Assembly: GCF_014356525.2 (NCBI RefSeq)
Contig: NC_052514.1
Location: forward strand, 8,098,837-8,162,836
Source: Nilaparvata lugens
Lineage: Eukaryota > Arthropoda > Insecta > Hemiptera > Delphacidae
Reading direction: 5' to 3'
DNA length: 64,000 nucleotides
The position numbers and the translations under genes were made by a program. The notes beneath the pieces are model-generated. The model had not been told where the DNA came from and searched no databases. It saw nothing but the letters and a program-made list of their open reading frames with translations. Shown here one piece after another: positions 1-12,900 of this stretch (positions within the stretch are counted from its first letter, which is position 1; each line of letters starts with the position of its first letter).

Positions 1-68
1 AAATATTCTTTTTTGAATTATTTTTTACGACACTACAGTGTAGTTTTTTAATAATAGTTCGGATTTTT

Positions 69-200
69 ACATCAATTTTCAACACTGCTGTCTTGATCTC
101 GTTGTAATTGGCAGGTAGTCGGACCAATTGACCGCTTCCTATGACAACGATCGGGCAATGACAACAATATGAAGACAGCAGTGTTGAAAAAGGATGTAAC
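69..200. repeat. foldback MITE
   Basis: Inverted arms TTTTCAACACTGCTGTCTT (from about 78) and its complement AAGACAGCAGTGTTGAAAA (about 172-191), flanked by ttacatc / gatgtaa, enclose a roughly 80-bp loop. Confidence 0.65.
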
Positions 201-277
201 AATCTTAACTATAAAACTAATGTTGTCAAAAATAATTTAAAAGAGATTTATTAACAAGCAGTATATAATTATATCGA

Positions 278-508
278 GTGACCTGGCTGGCTCAGGTCTG
301 GTGTCAGAGTTTTCAGGTCGCTACTGATCAATTTCAGGCCCTCTAACATGACCTAACGACTGATTTTTAGGCAGCCGGGACCGACGACTTGACGTATCCT
401 TCCGAAACACGGGAGTGGCCCGAGATATCTTGCCCGGGCCGGGATTCGAACCCGGGCCTCTGAATCATAAAGCCAGCATCTGATCCACTCGACTACGGCC
501 ACTCCTTA
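278..508 (-). mobile_element. tRNA-derived SINE (family S1), near full length
   Basis: Read on the minus strand it begins GGAGTGGCCGTAGTCGAGTG (A-box-like), has a perfect B box GGTTCGAATCC, then CACTCCCGTGTTTCGGA, a GGTCCCGGCTGCCTAAAAA block and ends near CAGCCAGGTCAC. Copies or parts recur at 42288, 43105, 59401 and 60411. The pol III boxes are internal. Confidence 0.85.
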
Positions 509-587
509 ACCACAACTAGCAGTTCGTCATGGACAGTGAAATAGATGAGCAGTTTTATTAACTTTTAACTTGTTCACTGACAGGCTC

Positions 588-756
588 AACTCACACTTAC
601 GCGACTCAGGCCGAGAAGAGACTCGACTCTAGTCGACAGCATGTGAAATGGTGACCAGACCAGAAGATTCTAGTCTCCGCGACGTCACCATTTGAAAACA
701 CATGCTCTCGACTAGAGTCGAGTCTCTTCTCGACCTGAGTCGCGTAAGTGTGAGTT
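588..756. repeat. foldback MITE beside MICU1 exon 6
   Basis: Arms of about 60 bp (AACTCACACTTACGCGACTC / complement) are nearly perfect inverted repeats ending about 100 bp from the MICU1 exon 6 donor, inside the next intron. Confidence 0.8.
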
Positions 757-856
757 GATCCTAACTCCTCAAATAAACCCATACTTTTGGGAATGTACCT
801 ATGGAATAAATTATGAGAGAAGTGATAATAAGCGAAGAAGTATTCATGTTTCTTAC

Positions 857-971
857 TTGATAGAACGGTGAGCAGAAAAATGTAGTCAGAAAATGTGATG
901 AGTCCGGAACTGCCCAGCTTATAGAAGATGCTGTCTTCATCGAGAGCCAATTCCAGCTTCATATGCACGTT
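857..971 (-). CDS. MICU1: MICU1 exon 6 (leads into the first EF-hand region)
   Basis: This exon is 115 nt, phase 0 to 1, between TTTGCATAG and GTAAGA. It encodes [20 protein letters not shown] followed by [18 protein letters not shown]. In the family the FSDYIFLTTVLS helix opens the N-terminal EF-hand lobe. The rest of the lobe and the C-terminal EF-hands are not in the window. An open frame that continues past the donor to 606 is intron and MITE read-through, not protein. Confidence 0.9.
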
Positions 972-3900
972 CTATGCAAAGAAATATAGAATTATAAATA
1001 AATTAGGTTCAACATAAATTCTCAAATCTGATTCAAGACCAAAAATGTTCTAGAAATCTGGAGAAAACCATATTTTTTCTATTATTTTCCTGATATCCAC
1101 TAGCAGTTTTATAGATTCAGATTGGTCTATGGAAGTGTATTTTCGAAGTTAATGCTCCGGTTTCACAAGAGCCTGTTAAATTTTAATCGTGATTAAATGC
1201 TTCGAGAACCAATCAGAGAAGTCATCTCTACGGAAAAGCCTTCTCTGATTGGTCGTCGTGGCATTTAATTAAAATTTAACAGGCTTTTGTGCAACCGGGC
1301 CTATGAATTATGAAAGTCTCTTATTAATTAAGAACCAATGAAAAGTGTAGTTCTAAGAAAGTGTAGGGTAATGTAGAGAAAATATTATGAGCTTCGTATT
1401 CGGCGTTTTTCAATTACTGTTATCACACTAGGGCCCGGTTTCCAAGACCCTTATTAAATCGAAAAGATCATTAAACCTATAGATTTGATGGTCAATTAGA
1501 TTCGGTAATTGTCCCAGAAACCGGATCTATAATTATTATAGAAATACACTATTTGATTGAATTAAAATGACAATTCATTAATAATATTATTGAAATGTAT
1601 AAGAATTCAAAGATGCATTCAACAAACGTTCATATTCATTGAACTTATTTCCTGATTCATACTCTACTTTTCAGATACTGATGCTTTAATATTATACACA
1701 TATAATGGAGAACTGAATGAATTAGTGGAATGAAAATCCAAAGGGCAGTCATTATTCTACCTACATGAAGGTATTCGATCTACAGTATCAGGATACAGCC
1801 TGACTAGGTACTTCAAAATAGTTTTAATTTCATGTAGAATTTTGAAAATAGCTTTGCAATTCCAGTTATTTGCCAGTTAAAAACAAAAATGAGTGGAGTT
1901 ATTTTTATCGATAATCTAATATAATTTTTATGGTTACTGTAATAAAATCACACTTAATTCGACTTTCAGAAACACAATTGATAAAACACTACTTCAGAGG
2001 AATTCATTCGTTTTTTTGAAAAAAGTTTTACAGTGGCATTAATCTAAATTCCTACTTCAAGTATCATTCATTATTAATTTGAACCTTTTTGTTTATCTAA
2101 ATTCAATAATAATTTTTCTTAATAAATTATGGATATAATTTGAATAATGGATAGCCATTATAGGCTACTACTTCATAAGGACACACATTTTGAAGCCAAG
2201 ACTGGAAATCCCATGCAGCTTAAGCACTATTGAGCATAAATTAAAGCATAAATTTAACAAAATAGTCGCAGTAATAGAATAAAATTGATCAAACATCACT
2301 AGGTATGTCACTACATCTAGAAGTATAAGAGTTTGATGGAGGAAGGGCCCATATGCAAAAACCATGTTTTGAGAAAAACGCTGTGAAAGATGGACCTATC
2401 AGCGCTCAAACGCTTGACATTGACACTGCCTTCTTAAAATCGTCGTCGCATCGTTCAGAAAAAACATAGAGGTATGAAAATTTGTAGACATATAGAGAAA
2501 ATGGCGGCGAACCTATTAAGCACTTTAACGGAAAAAGGGTCTGAAGTTCTTAGTGCCCTTTTTCCATCAGACTCCTCTATTAAGCATGTATGCATTCTAA
2601 CTATGTATAGAAATAGTTTGCTATAGATCTAAGCAAGAATGAGTTACAAGCGAAAGATTGAGATTTTGATACTAAGGGCCAGTTTCCCAGCTCGGGATTT
2701 AGCTAAGTTCTAGACTTTAAACAGCTGGAGTGAGGAAATTAGCTTTCCAAAACGGGGCGTAGTCGCAGTTTTTATAACAGTAGTCGCAGTATTTATTTTC
2801 TCATTTCTGTAATTGGAAACGTTTTTCCTTGACGAAATTAAACATTACTAAATAATTCAAAACAGCTGAAACTTTACATCATTCTCTCTTTATTTTATTT
2901 TGTGTTTAATTTTCTAGTTTTTTGAAATTCAATTCAAACGTGACTACGACTACGCCCCGTTTCGGAAAGCCTATTTTCTGACTCCAGCTGTTTAAAGTCT
3001 AAGACTTAGTCAAATCCCGAGCTCGGAAACTGGCCCTAAAAGATTGTTCATAATAAGAGAGCTAATTCATCAAATTCTTGAAACAAGTATTAAAAAATTC
3101 GTGTATTTTTTACATCTTGCCATTCTGTTAGTATTGATAACTCTTTCAAGTAATATAATTATTACTAATAGCAGAATGAAGTGGATTTTAGTTAATCATT
3201 CATGCTAAACACAGCAATAAACCATTCGAAAGCCAATCAACATTCGCAGTATATTTATCACACAGAAAAAAATCACACGATCAACAAAAAGCATGTATTT
3301 ACTAATAGAAGAATGTTCAAACAAACTATATGAATATGTTTTAGAAAGCGGAAGGTATTAATTTGAAGAAAGAGAGAAAGTTAGAGAAGGAAAAAGATAG
3401 AGTAATACCTCTGCATGGTTCTGGAACAAGAGAAACGAAGAGGAAAAATACAAAAATGGTGTAGTAAGAATAAGACAGAAGACAGGTGGTGAATTACAGT
3501 ATTACAGTATGAGGTCTCTCTTATTATTTTAAGCAATGGTTATGGTTAATTAGTTAAATAAGTAGGAATCTTTATTAATAGGAATAAACGTGATTGATAG
3601 AGTCAAGTGTTTTATTTGAGAATATCAGGCTTGACAACAAATTAACGTTTGAAAAACATGGGGAAAGCTTATTTTAAATTTGAACTAATGATGGACGTTT
3701 TCTATGATGAAATAAGTATGGGGAAAATTTAAATTTTTGGCTTAGGCTACAATGTAGTATGTTAGAAACAATGTTTAAATGAATATTATTAAATAAAACA
3801 GTTTAAATTATCACCGCCAACATATTTTAATACTTGAAATTTTCTCAATAATTATTCATTTTCATGATTTCATTAACTTTTTAATTTTTTGAATAGTCAA

Positions 3901-6900
3901 TATTTTAAGCTACAGCCCAATCCTATACTATTAAACGAGCAATTTCTGTTGATATGTTTAATATCGGGGCAGCGAGTTTCGCTTGTTATTTTTATTTATT
4001 AATAAACAGAACACAATTCTCTAAAATGATCGTGTTTATATTTTACAGCTGGCTATACGTCAGCTTATGAATTTCGGGGATGCGATATTTTGATCTTCCA
4101 CAGAATCACTCGCTCACTTTTCACTATCCATAGACGATGAAAGTCTCAGCTGTTTCAGCCAAGGATGAATTATCCTTTTAATGTCGTTCAGCGAGTTTTC
4201 CCAAGGATGAGACCTAGTGCAATCGAATTTTATATCATAAACCAATTATGTTCCAAATTTCGTGAAAATCGTTAGAGCCGTTTTTGAGATCTGTCGAACA
4301 TAAATAACCAGATATAAAAATATAAACACACATACAGAAATTGCTCGCTTAATATAATAGGATAGGATATGTTTCTATAAGATTCTCAAGAAATTCAGAA
4401 CATAGTAAGTTCATCATCATCATTATTGGCACTACAGCCCATGTAGAGCCTTAGCCTTCACAACCACATCCTTCCACCCCTCTCGACATTCTGCTGTTCT
4501 TCTCCATCTTCTTACACCCAGTCTTCGCAAATCCTCTTCCACATCGTCAACCCACCGCTTTCTTGGTCTTCCTTGTAGTCTTCTTCCTCCGGGTTTGCCT
4601 TCCAGCACCATTCTTGGTACCCTCCCTTTCGGCATTCTGCACACATGACCAGCCCATCTCAGCCTCATATTTTTCACAACAGATAAAATACTGGTCTCTT
4701 CGAACAATCTTCCTAGTTCCTCGTTTGTTCTTATCCTCCATATTTCATTTTCCTTGATTGCTCCAAAAATTCTTCTTAAAATCTTTCTTTCCCATCTCTG
4801 AAGCAGACCTTCTTCTCGTGTAGTCAAAGTCCAAGCTTCGGCCCCATATGTCACTATTGGTCTTAAAATTGTTGTGTAAATTTTTATTTTGCCTTTTTTT
4901 GACACATTCTTGGACTTCAGGATATTCTGCAGGGCGAAATACACCCTATTTCCGGACATTATCCTAGCATCCACTTCTTCCGCTACATTATTCTCTTCCG
5001 TTATTAGGGTGCCTAAATATTGAATGACTTCACTTTCTCAAAGGTTCTACCCGATAACTGTATCTGTGTTCAATCATTCACTGGCCTCCTGGACATAACC
5101 ATCACTTTAGTTTTCTGCATATTAATTTCCAGGCCTACTTCTCTTGCCTCATGTTCCAGCTTTTCATAGATCTCTGTCAGTTCCCTCCTGTTTTTTGCTA
5201 GTATGGTCACGTCATCTGCATAAGCCATTATTTGGTACATCCGGTTGAAGAGTGTGCCCCCGGGGTTGTTGGTGGTCACCTTTCTGATAATATTTTCCAG
5301 CACTGCATTGAATAACATGGTTGACAGCACATCTCCTTGCCTCAGTCCCCTTCTTACCTCAAAATCATCTGTAACACTTCCATCAATCTTGACCACAGCT
5401 CTGCTTCCTTTAATCGTCATACTTATAAGACGGATCAGCTTTGTGGGGACATTTAACTCCCTAAGTGCCTCATATACTTTCACCCTACTGATAGTGTCAT
5501 ATGCCTGTTGGAAATCAATATATAAATGTTGCACGTTGACATCAAACTCATAACATTTTTCCAGAATTTACCTGATTGTGAAGATATGGTCGACTGTTGA
5601 TCTTCCTGGCCGGTAACCACATTGATACTCTCCAATATTACATTCTATCAATGGCGTCATCCTTTTTGCTAGAATTTTGGCAAAGACTTTGTACAGAATA
5701 CCCAGTAGGGTGATTCCTCTGTAGTTTCGGCACTCCATTTTGTCCCCCTTTTTATGAACTGGGCAAATTATACCAATGCTCCAATCTTCTGGCATTTTTT
5801 CTTCTAACCATATTTCATTGATTAGAGCATGCATCCTCTGTACAAACATGTCCAGAAATCCATTACCAGCCATTCCTCTTCCATCATTACTACCACTAAA
5901 GAACACGGTCCAGTCTCCACTCTCCAAAATTCAGTTCCCTGGCCATCTCATCTCCTGAATTGCAGCTATTTCAACCCTGTAAAATTCTAACTGTCGTTTC
6001 AATGCATGTAGTGCTCCTGGTCTTTTAAGTGTTCTAACGTTCCATGTTGCTAAAATCAAATCCATATCCTTTTTCCTTTTGGTGCATTTTCCTTTTCTTT
6101 TGTTTCCGTTTTTATCCTATCCAATCCGAGGCTGTGTTGTGTTATTCTCAACGTGTAAGTTTATAATATAAAATTTCGATTGCACTAGGTCTCATCCCTG
6201 GGAAAACTCGCTGAAGGACATTAAAAGGATAATTATTATTCATCCTTAGAAAAACAGCTGATATTAATTATTTTGTCGTCTGTTGATGATGGAAGTGAGT
6301 GAGAAAGTTCATGTGTGTGGGACTGTGTTAAAATTATGACTCAGCTGTTGAACTTTTGTAATCATTCAATCAGGTACTCAGTGCCGGTTGCAAAAAAACC
6401 GGGTTATTTTCAATCCTAATTAATTCCAGTAGATCCATCTTTTTGAAATGGTCTTCTCTGATTTGGTTCACTTGAAATTAATCAGGATTAAAATTTAACC
6501 GGCTTTTGTGCAACCGGGCCTTTGTGAGGGAATTTTTCGCATTCCTCTGGGAATTAATCTCAATTTACTGTGATTAGATAGAACATTTCTGTATGAACTA
6601 TGAATGTTATTATAATTTCTTCTTTCGTAATACATTTTTTATGTTTTTGTACTCCAGAGCGAAGCTCGGTCCCCAATATTGACTTCATAAAAGAAGAATA
6701 TTTTTATATTATAATTTGATTCATTATTATTAATTATAACTATAATTGGGGTGTAATCGGTGATTTAAAAACAGGAGTAACTTAGTGTAAACATACCCTA
6801 TTTTTACATCATTTCAAGTGGATTATAATTCTCCAGTTGATTAGGAAGTTAGGATAGTTGAAAAAATATAATTAGACGCTTGTATATCATCCCCTCCGTA

Positions 6901-9900
6901 ATGTAGAACAGGTTATATAAACTTTTATAAATTAAATTAATCATCCTCAATATTTATAGCAATATTATTATGATATAATTTTAGAAAAATTAACGTTAAA
7001 TAATTTAAAGTCATTCACAAATTTTATTAATGATTTAAAGTTTTTTTTTACTCAAGATTTAAAGAGTTTGATTATTTATCTCAAGTTTATCCCTCTGAGC
7101 AAAATACTAGTATCAGATACCAAGAAGGGGTAGATAAGAATTCTTAAAAGATTGTTCATAACACTAGGCATGCCTCAATAATGGTTGAGAAAAAAGATGA
7201 ATGACTTTGTAGAAACAATTAGAAGCAATGTGCTGTTGGTGGTTATCATTTGTGCTCAATTGAGAAACATTTAGAGGAAAGAGATAGTGTTAAAAAATTA
7301 GAGATTGAGATAAAATATCAGAAATAGAGATTCAGATTCTCAAAGGGTAGTATAAATATAACAAATAAGGCTAGTGTATAAATATAGACAAGATGGTTGG
7401 AAAACGTTTTGCATAACAATGACCCTAGATCATAGAATGAAGATAAGGTATGAACTTCAAGTAGCCTATTTTTTATATATATTTACAAGATACTGGACTC
7501 AAGTCTCAACGATTTGTGGTATATTGGTCGTGAAAGGATAATATTATATGAAATTCATTAAAATAGAGAGAGAGAGAGAGAGAGTTCTCATTAAAGAATA
7601 TAGTACACATAAAATAGCAAACACACATTTATGACATATATCGAAACTATAACACAGATTACAACATCAAATACATATATAATTAAACATGATGATCTAG
7701 CTTCATTCTTTACATTAGAAAATCATGAGGAATGAAAAAAGAGAAACCTTGTTAGAAGTGGAAGAATGCAACTGAAAACGGTTTTCTTGGAAGATCAAAT
7801 CAAATTTATTGGTCAATCCAAAAACATTTTGAATATTGATAATATAATTTAATTGATATTATATTTATTTATTCATTTTGAAAAATTGCAATGTTATTGG
7901 TATTTCAACTATTATGTGAAAACTGTGAGATAACTATTATAAATCACAAAATTTATAAAAATGACATAATCTTTCTCATGGTTTTCTCATACAAGAGAAG
8001 CGATCATATTTTATCATTAAACACCACATACCAGACAAATTCACACACACATACAGCAACATAGATACAACCAAACATTCGAAAAATAATTTTAGGGTTT
8101 CAAATAAATTTGTGTACTCTAATCACATCAAAAATTAGAATGAGAAGACTTGTAGTGACTTTACTGTAGAGAAACTTTAAATAACATATATTTTGGTAGT
8201 AGCATTTTGTATTAATGAGAAATGTACGAGGGTAGGCTGATAAGTAATGCACAAACGTTTGTAGAGCATAAATCAAGTAACCCACAGAAGCGAGTCTGGT
8301 GGCATGTGGAAGTTATATTTATCCTCTACACGGCTGCGTAGTTTGAAGGCGTTGCGTTCATCCAGTTTGGTTTGGTTATTTTTGGTAATGGTGTCATGTT
8401 CTGGTGTTATGTGAACGCGAATTAAACAACGCGCGGTTATTGGATTTATAGCTGCTGAGAAAAAGAATCCTAGTGAGATTTATCATCGTTCAAAGGCTGT
8501 TTACAATAAACAGCGGCGATTGGAATGCGGTGAACAATTTTTTAAGCGCTGCCGTGAGGAAGAAAACGACTTCATAGAATAGAATATGTTAATCCACCAA
8601 TAAATACAATTTAATGTACATTAGGTGTCGTCAAGAATAACATCTTATAAAACTGAGCCAATTCATACACATCTTATCATCACTGAAAATAAGTATTTAT
8701 TACATCCACGGGCAAATTGAAGAATTCTTCTACATTATATAATGGGTTCTCTGTTAGCAGCTTTTTAACTTATGTTTTGAACGGGCTTGATTCATATTTC
8801 TCACACTAACAGGCAGCTTAATAAATGCCTTGGTTGATAATATTCTATAATTATTGCCTTGAAGTTTTTTTAGCCTGACAAAAGGAACATTCAGATGACA
8901 TGCTTGTCTAGTGAAATGCCTGTGTATCTCAGACCTACATTCAAGAACATCCAACTCGTCCCTGACCATGACCAGGAGTTGCATGACGTACAGGCTGAAC
9001 ACAGTCATAACCTCCATCCAGACAAATATTGGACGACAATGAGCAAGGTAGTCAGCATTGGCCATAAGCCTTACTACTTTTTTCTGAAGAAGCAGCACCC
9101 TACTACTATTGGCTGCTCCGCCCCATAGAACAAGCCCATATTGAATCAAACTAGAAGTAGGACGTCCTCAAATATTGCTGAGGAACAAGAGTTCTCAGAC
9201 GTCTCATAAGAAAAACCACTCTACTGAGTCAACCACATAACCGGTCAATGTGGCATGTCCATGTTAATTTTGTATCGAGAACAATAGCAAGTAACTTAGC
9301 TGAGGTGATTTCATCTTTTATATTTTTCAAATTGACTTGGTTTTTTCTCGATTCAATAAGAAGTAGTTTGCCTGAAACCAAGAAGAAATGTCGTTTTGAG
9401 CACCAGCCATCCTTTCCTTTAAAATATCCTGATTTGCATCACATGAAAGTAATGATGTGTCATCAGCATAGCTCACTATCCTACTGTCCACACTCACTGT
9501 AATATCATTTGTCATGATTATAAAAAGCAATGGCCCCAGATTCGATCCCTGTGGAACGCCATATTTCACATATCTTGGATGAGAGAAGACACCATTAACA
9601 CAAACCGTCTGTCTACGACCAAATGTCACCAGGCTCGCTTCTGGAGGTTATTTGGTTTTTACTCTACAAGCATATGTGCATTACTTATCAGCTTACCCTC
9701 GTACCTTCTTCGAATACAGAAATATCAATCTTCATTTGAAGAAGTCATTATTTGTATCTCTCTTGTGCAACATGTGAAATGCTGTATGTAATAAAATGTA
9801 CTGTTGAAACCCCCAATATGAATATGAATCGGTCTTTTAAGGATTTCTGTAAAATATATTCTGTTTAGAACTCAGTTTTAACTCACCTGGAAATTATGAA

Positions 9901-12900
9901 AAAATGTAATTTACATGTAAGCCGATTATGTATATGTGTGGGGTCAATGTACATTAGTGTTAGTCAGATTATGTAAATATGTAGTGAGAGATGGAAGGAT
10001 ATTGAATTTGAGTGGATGCTTCTTACCTTCGGGTCGTATCGTTTGTACTGATCAAGTCCAAGACCTGAAATAGGAACATAAATGTATTAATTATGAATTT
10101 GGAGAAAACTTTTTTGCCATAATTAGATCATGCAAACAGAGAAAGCAATTAAAGAGCATGATGTTGCCAAGTCAATTGAATAACGAAAATTTTTGAAGAG
10201 AGGTCATTACTAATTTAAATACTTTCTTTTTTAGATAGATTTAAATTAAAAAATTTCCATCGAGCTGTTTACCCTGTTGTTAATATTTGCAGTAGCAGAA
10301 GTCTTCGAAGTGATTTACAGCATTTGGTTTGGATTTTCGTTTAATAATAATAATTCTTATTAAATTAGACATTCATGAACCTGATTCCTAAACTTGGTAA
10401 AAGTGAAGTATTTCATCTCCTTAATTTCCACTTACTATCATGAAGAGTTTTTAGGAAAAAGAGATATAGAACTAAACCTACTAAATACAGGAAAGTAACT
10501 GCACTTGATATAATAATTTACCTAAATATAGTTTTTTAACCTTCAAGATTTTAAATTTAGATGAATGACTGTTCATTGAATTTTCAGTAGAAATCTTCAA
10601 TTTACAAATAATAATGAATTTGGAAAGATAATGAAGCTGAAAATCAGCATAATATAAAACTTTTAGGAAAATCCATTTAAATTTCGAAGAATTGCCTACA
10701 TACAAATTATTCATCTTCTATTATCAAGAAATCTCATTACAAAATAGTAAAAAGAAATATAAACTACATCAAAACAAGATATCACTTCAACAACACTCCG
10801 TTACAAGACAAGCAAGCATACACTAGTCTAATCAAGAATTAATTAAGATTCTAAAGCCGTGTTTACACCAAAGTTATAAACAAATTGTTAATAACTTAAT
10901 CCTTATAGATTATATTAGATTTAACGGGACTTGATAAACACATATATGGTCATCATGTATATGATAAGTTATATCCAATCTAATAGAACCTATAAGGATT
11001 AAGTTATTATCATTTTGTTAATAACTTTGGTGTAAACGCAGCTCAAATTGACAAAACAAACATAACCTTTCTAAAGTGAACAATCGAAGAAATTAGGTTG
11101 GTATTGTGGAATAAAATAAAAAAATACATTTTCAATACTTGTAAAAATAGCATCCATTACATGACAGAAGAAAGTGATTACGGTAATTTACAACAATGAA
11201 CGTATTTCGAGAAAAAAATCAGCAACCAAGACAAAAGAAAACTATTACACTGAACAGAGGTTGATAATAACTGCATGATGTAAACGCAAGAGATAAAAAG
11301 CAACAAAACTAAGCTAATATTAAATTATAAACAAAACAAAATTTAACATGGTACAAAATACATTCTATCATCTCAATGCACTTGGTTATGATTTATTAAT
11401 CGTATACATTGTTTTAGTATGGCAAACAGTTCCAGTCCCATATTATGATAGATACAGTACAGCTGCGTTTACACCAAAGTTATTAACAAAATGTTAATAA
11501 CTTAATCCTTATAGATTCTATTAGATTGAACATAACTTATCATACACATGATGAATATATGTGTTTGTCAAGTTTCGTTCAATCTAATAGAATCTATAAG
11601 GACGGAAAAATAAACATTTTGTTAATGACTTTGGTGTAAACGCAGCTTCACTCAACTGATACCAGACTTTGTGGGGTAGGTTAGGATTTCGAATATTAAT
11701 GCAACCAAAGCTCAAGTGAGGTCAGGTTAGAAAACCACATGGTATCACACAATCCATGCTTGTGTTAAGATGCCAAACCATCCACCAATGCAATGTGATT
11801 TAGGTTATATACAATGCATTAAAAATCTAGAGGTGAATGTTAAATATTTTTCAGTTAAAAAAGGACAATCTATAGACCGGTCCTTACGTTCAAACGTAGT
11901 GTACCTTTCTATAGCGAGGTCCACGTTATAATGACAGTATTTGATTAGCAATGGTATTGATATCCTAATTCAACAAAACAGATAGCAAAAATAGAAAAAC
12001 AGAATAAGATATATAGAAAATAAGATAAACAGAATTTGAATGTATAAAATCATTGTGTTGTGTATCAAAATTGATATGATACTGTATCATATTGATTTGA
12101 TACTGTATCATGTGTGGTGATTCTTCTTCTTCTTCTCCTTCTTCTCTATCTCTTTCTCGCTTTGCTCTGTTGCTAAATCGTCTTTTAACAATGTAGAATT
12201 CATAATTAACAAAATATTTCATATTAATTAAGGAAATTCATTATGAAATTCTAATTCATTCTACAGTCTAATTAAATTCAACGACATTACAGTCAATTAG
12301 ACAGTAGTGTCGTTGAAAAAAGTTCAAAATTGTATATTTTTCAATAATTTTATAATGAATTTTCATGATTAAGATGAAATATTTTGCTAGTTAATTTATA
12401 ATTCTACATTGTTAAAAGACGATCCGGCAACAGAGCAAAGCGAGAAAGAGATAGCTCTATCCGCTTTGTTGAATGATAGACAAGGATAGCAATATTATTT
12501 CTAATTCTAATCAAACAATGCCATTATAATGTGGACCTCACTATATAGTGTTAAAACTTGATGAAACATATAGCAGTTCGGAATGGATAAAGAAATTCAA
12601 GACTATTTATGATCGTTTATGGTCTTTAAATCGAAGATAATAGAAAGTCAAATAACTATGTAACATCTTTTATTTATTTATTTTTTTAATGGTAATGAAC
12701 TGTAATCAAAAGGAATATATATTTTTGTATTTTATTGTAGATACTCCCATATGCGGACAAGCTTTAAAGCTTTGCAAATGTGTAATTTAATCAGAAGGAT
12801 TCATTAATATTAATTTTTAATTGTTTATTTGTGTATTGTATTATTACAAAAACTGTATTATGAGTTTTTCTGATAAATAGAATCATTATTTCTATGACCA

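Noticed and set aside
278..508. tRNA gene
   Set aside because: A and B boxes are present, but the cloverleaf is degraded and the unit continues into a body repeated at several loci; it is a SINE head.
606..968. A 120-codon single-exon gene on the minus strand
   Set aside because: Only 857-971 is coding (MICU1 exon 6); the rest reads through a donor into a MITE.
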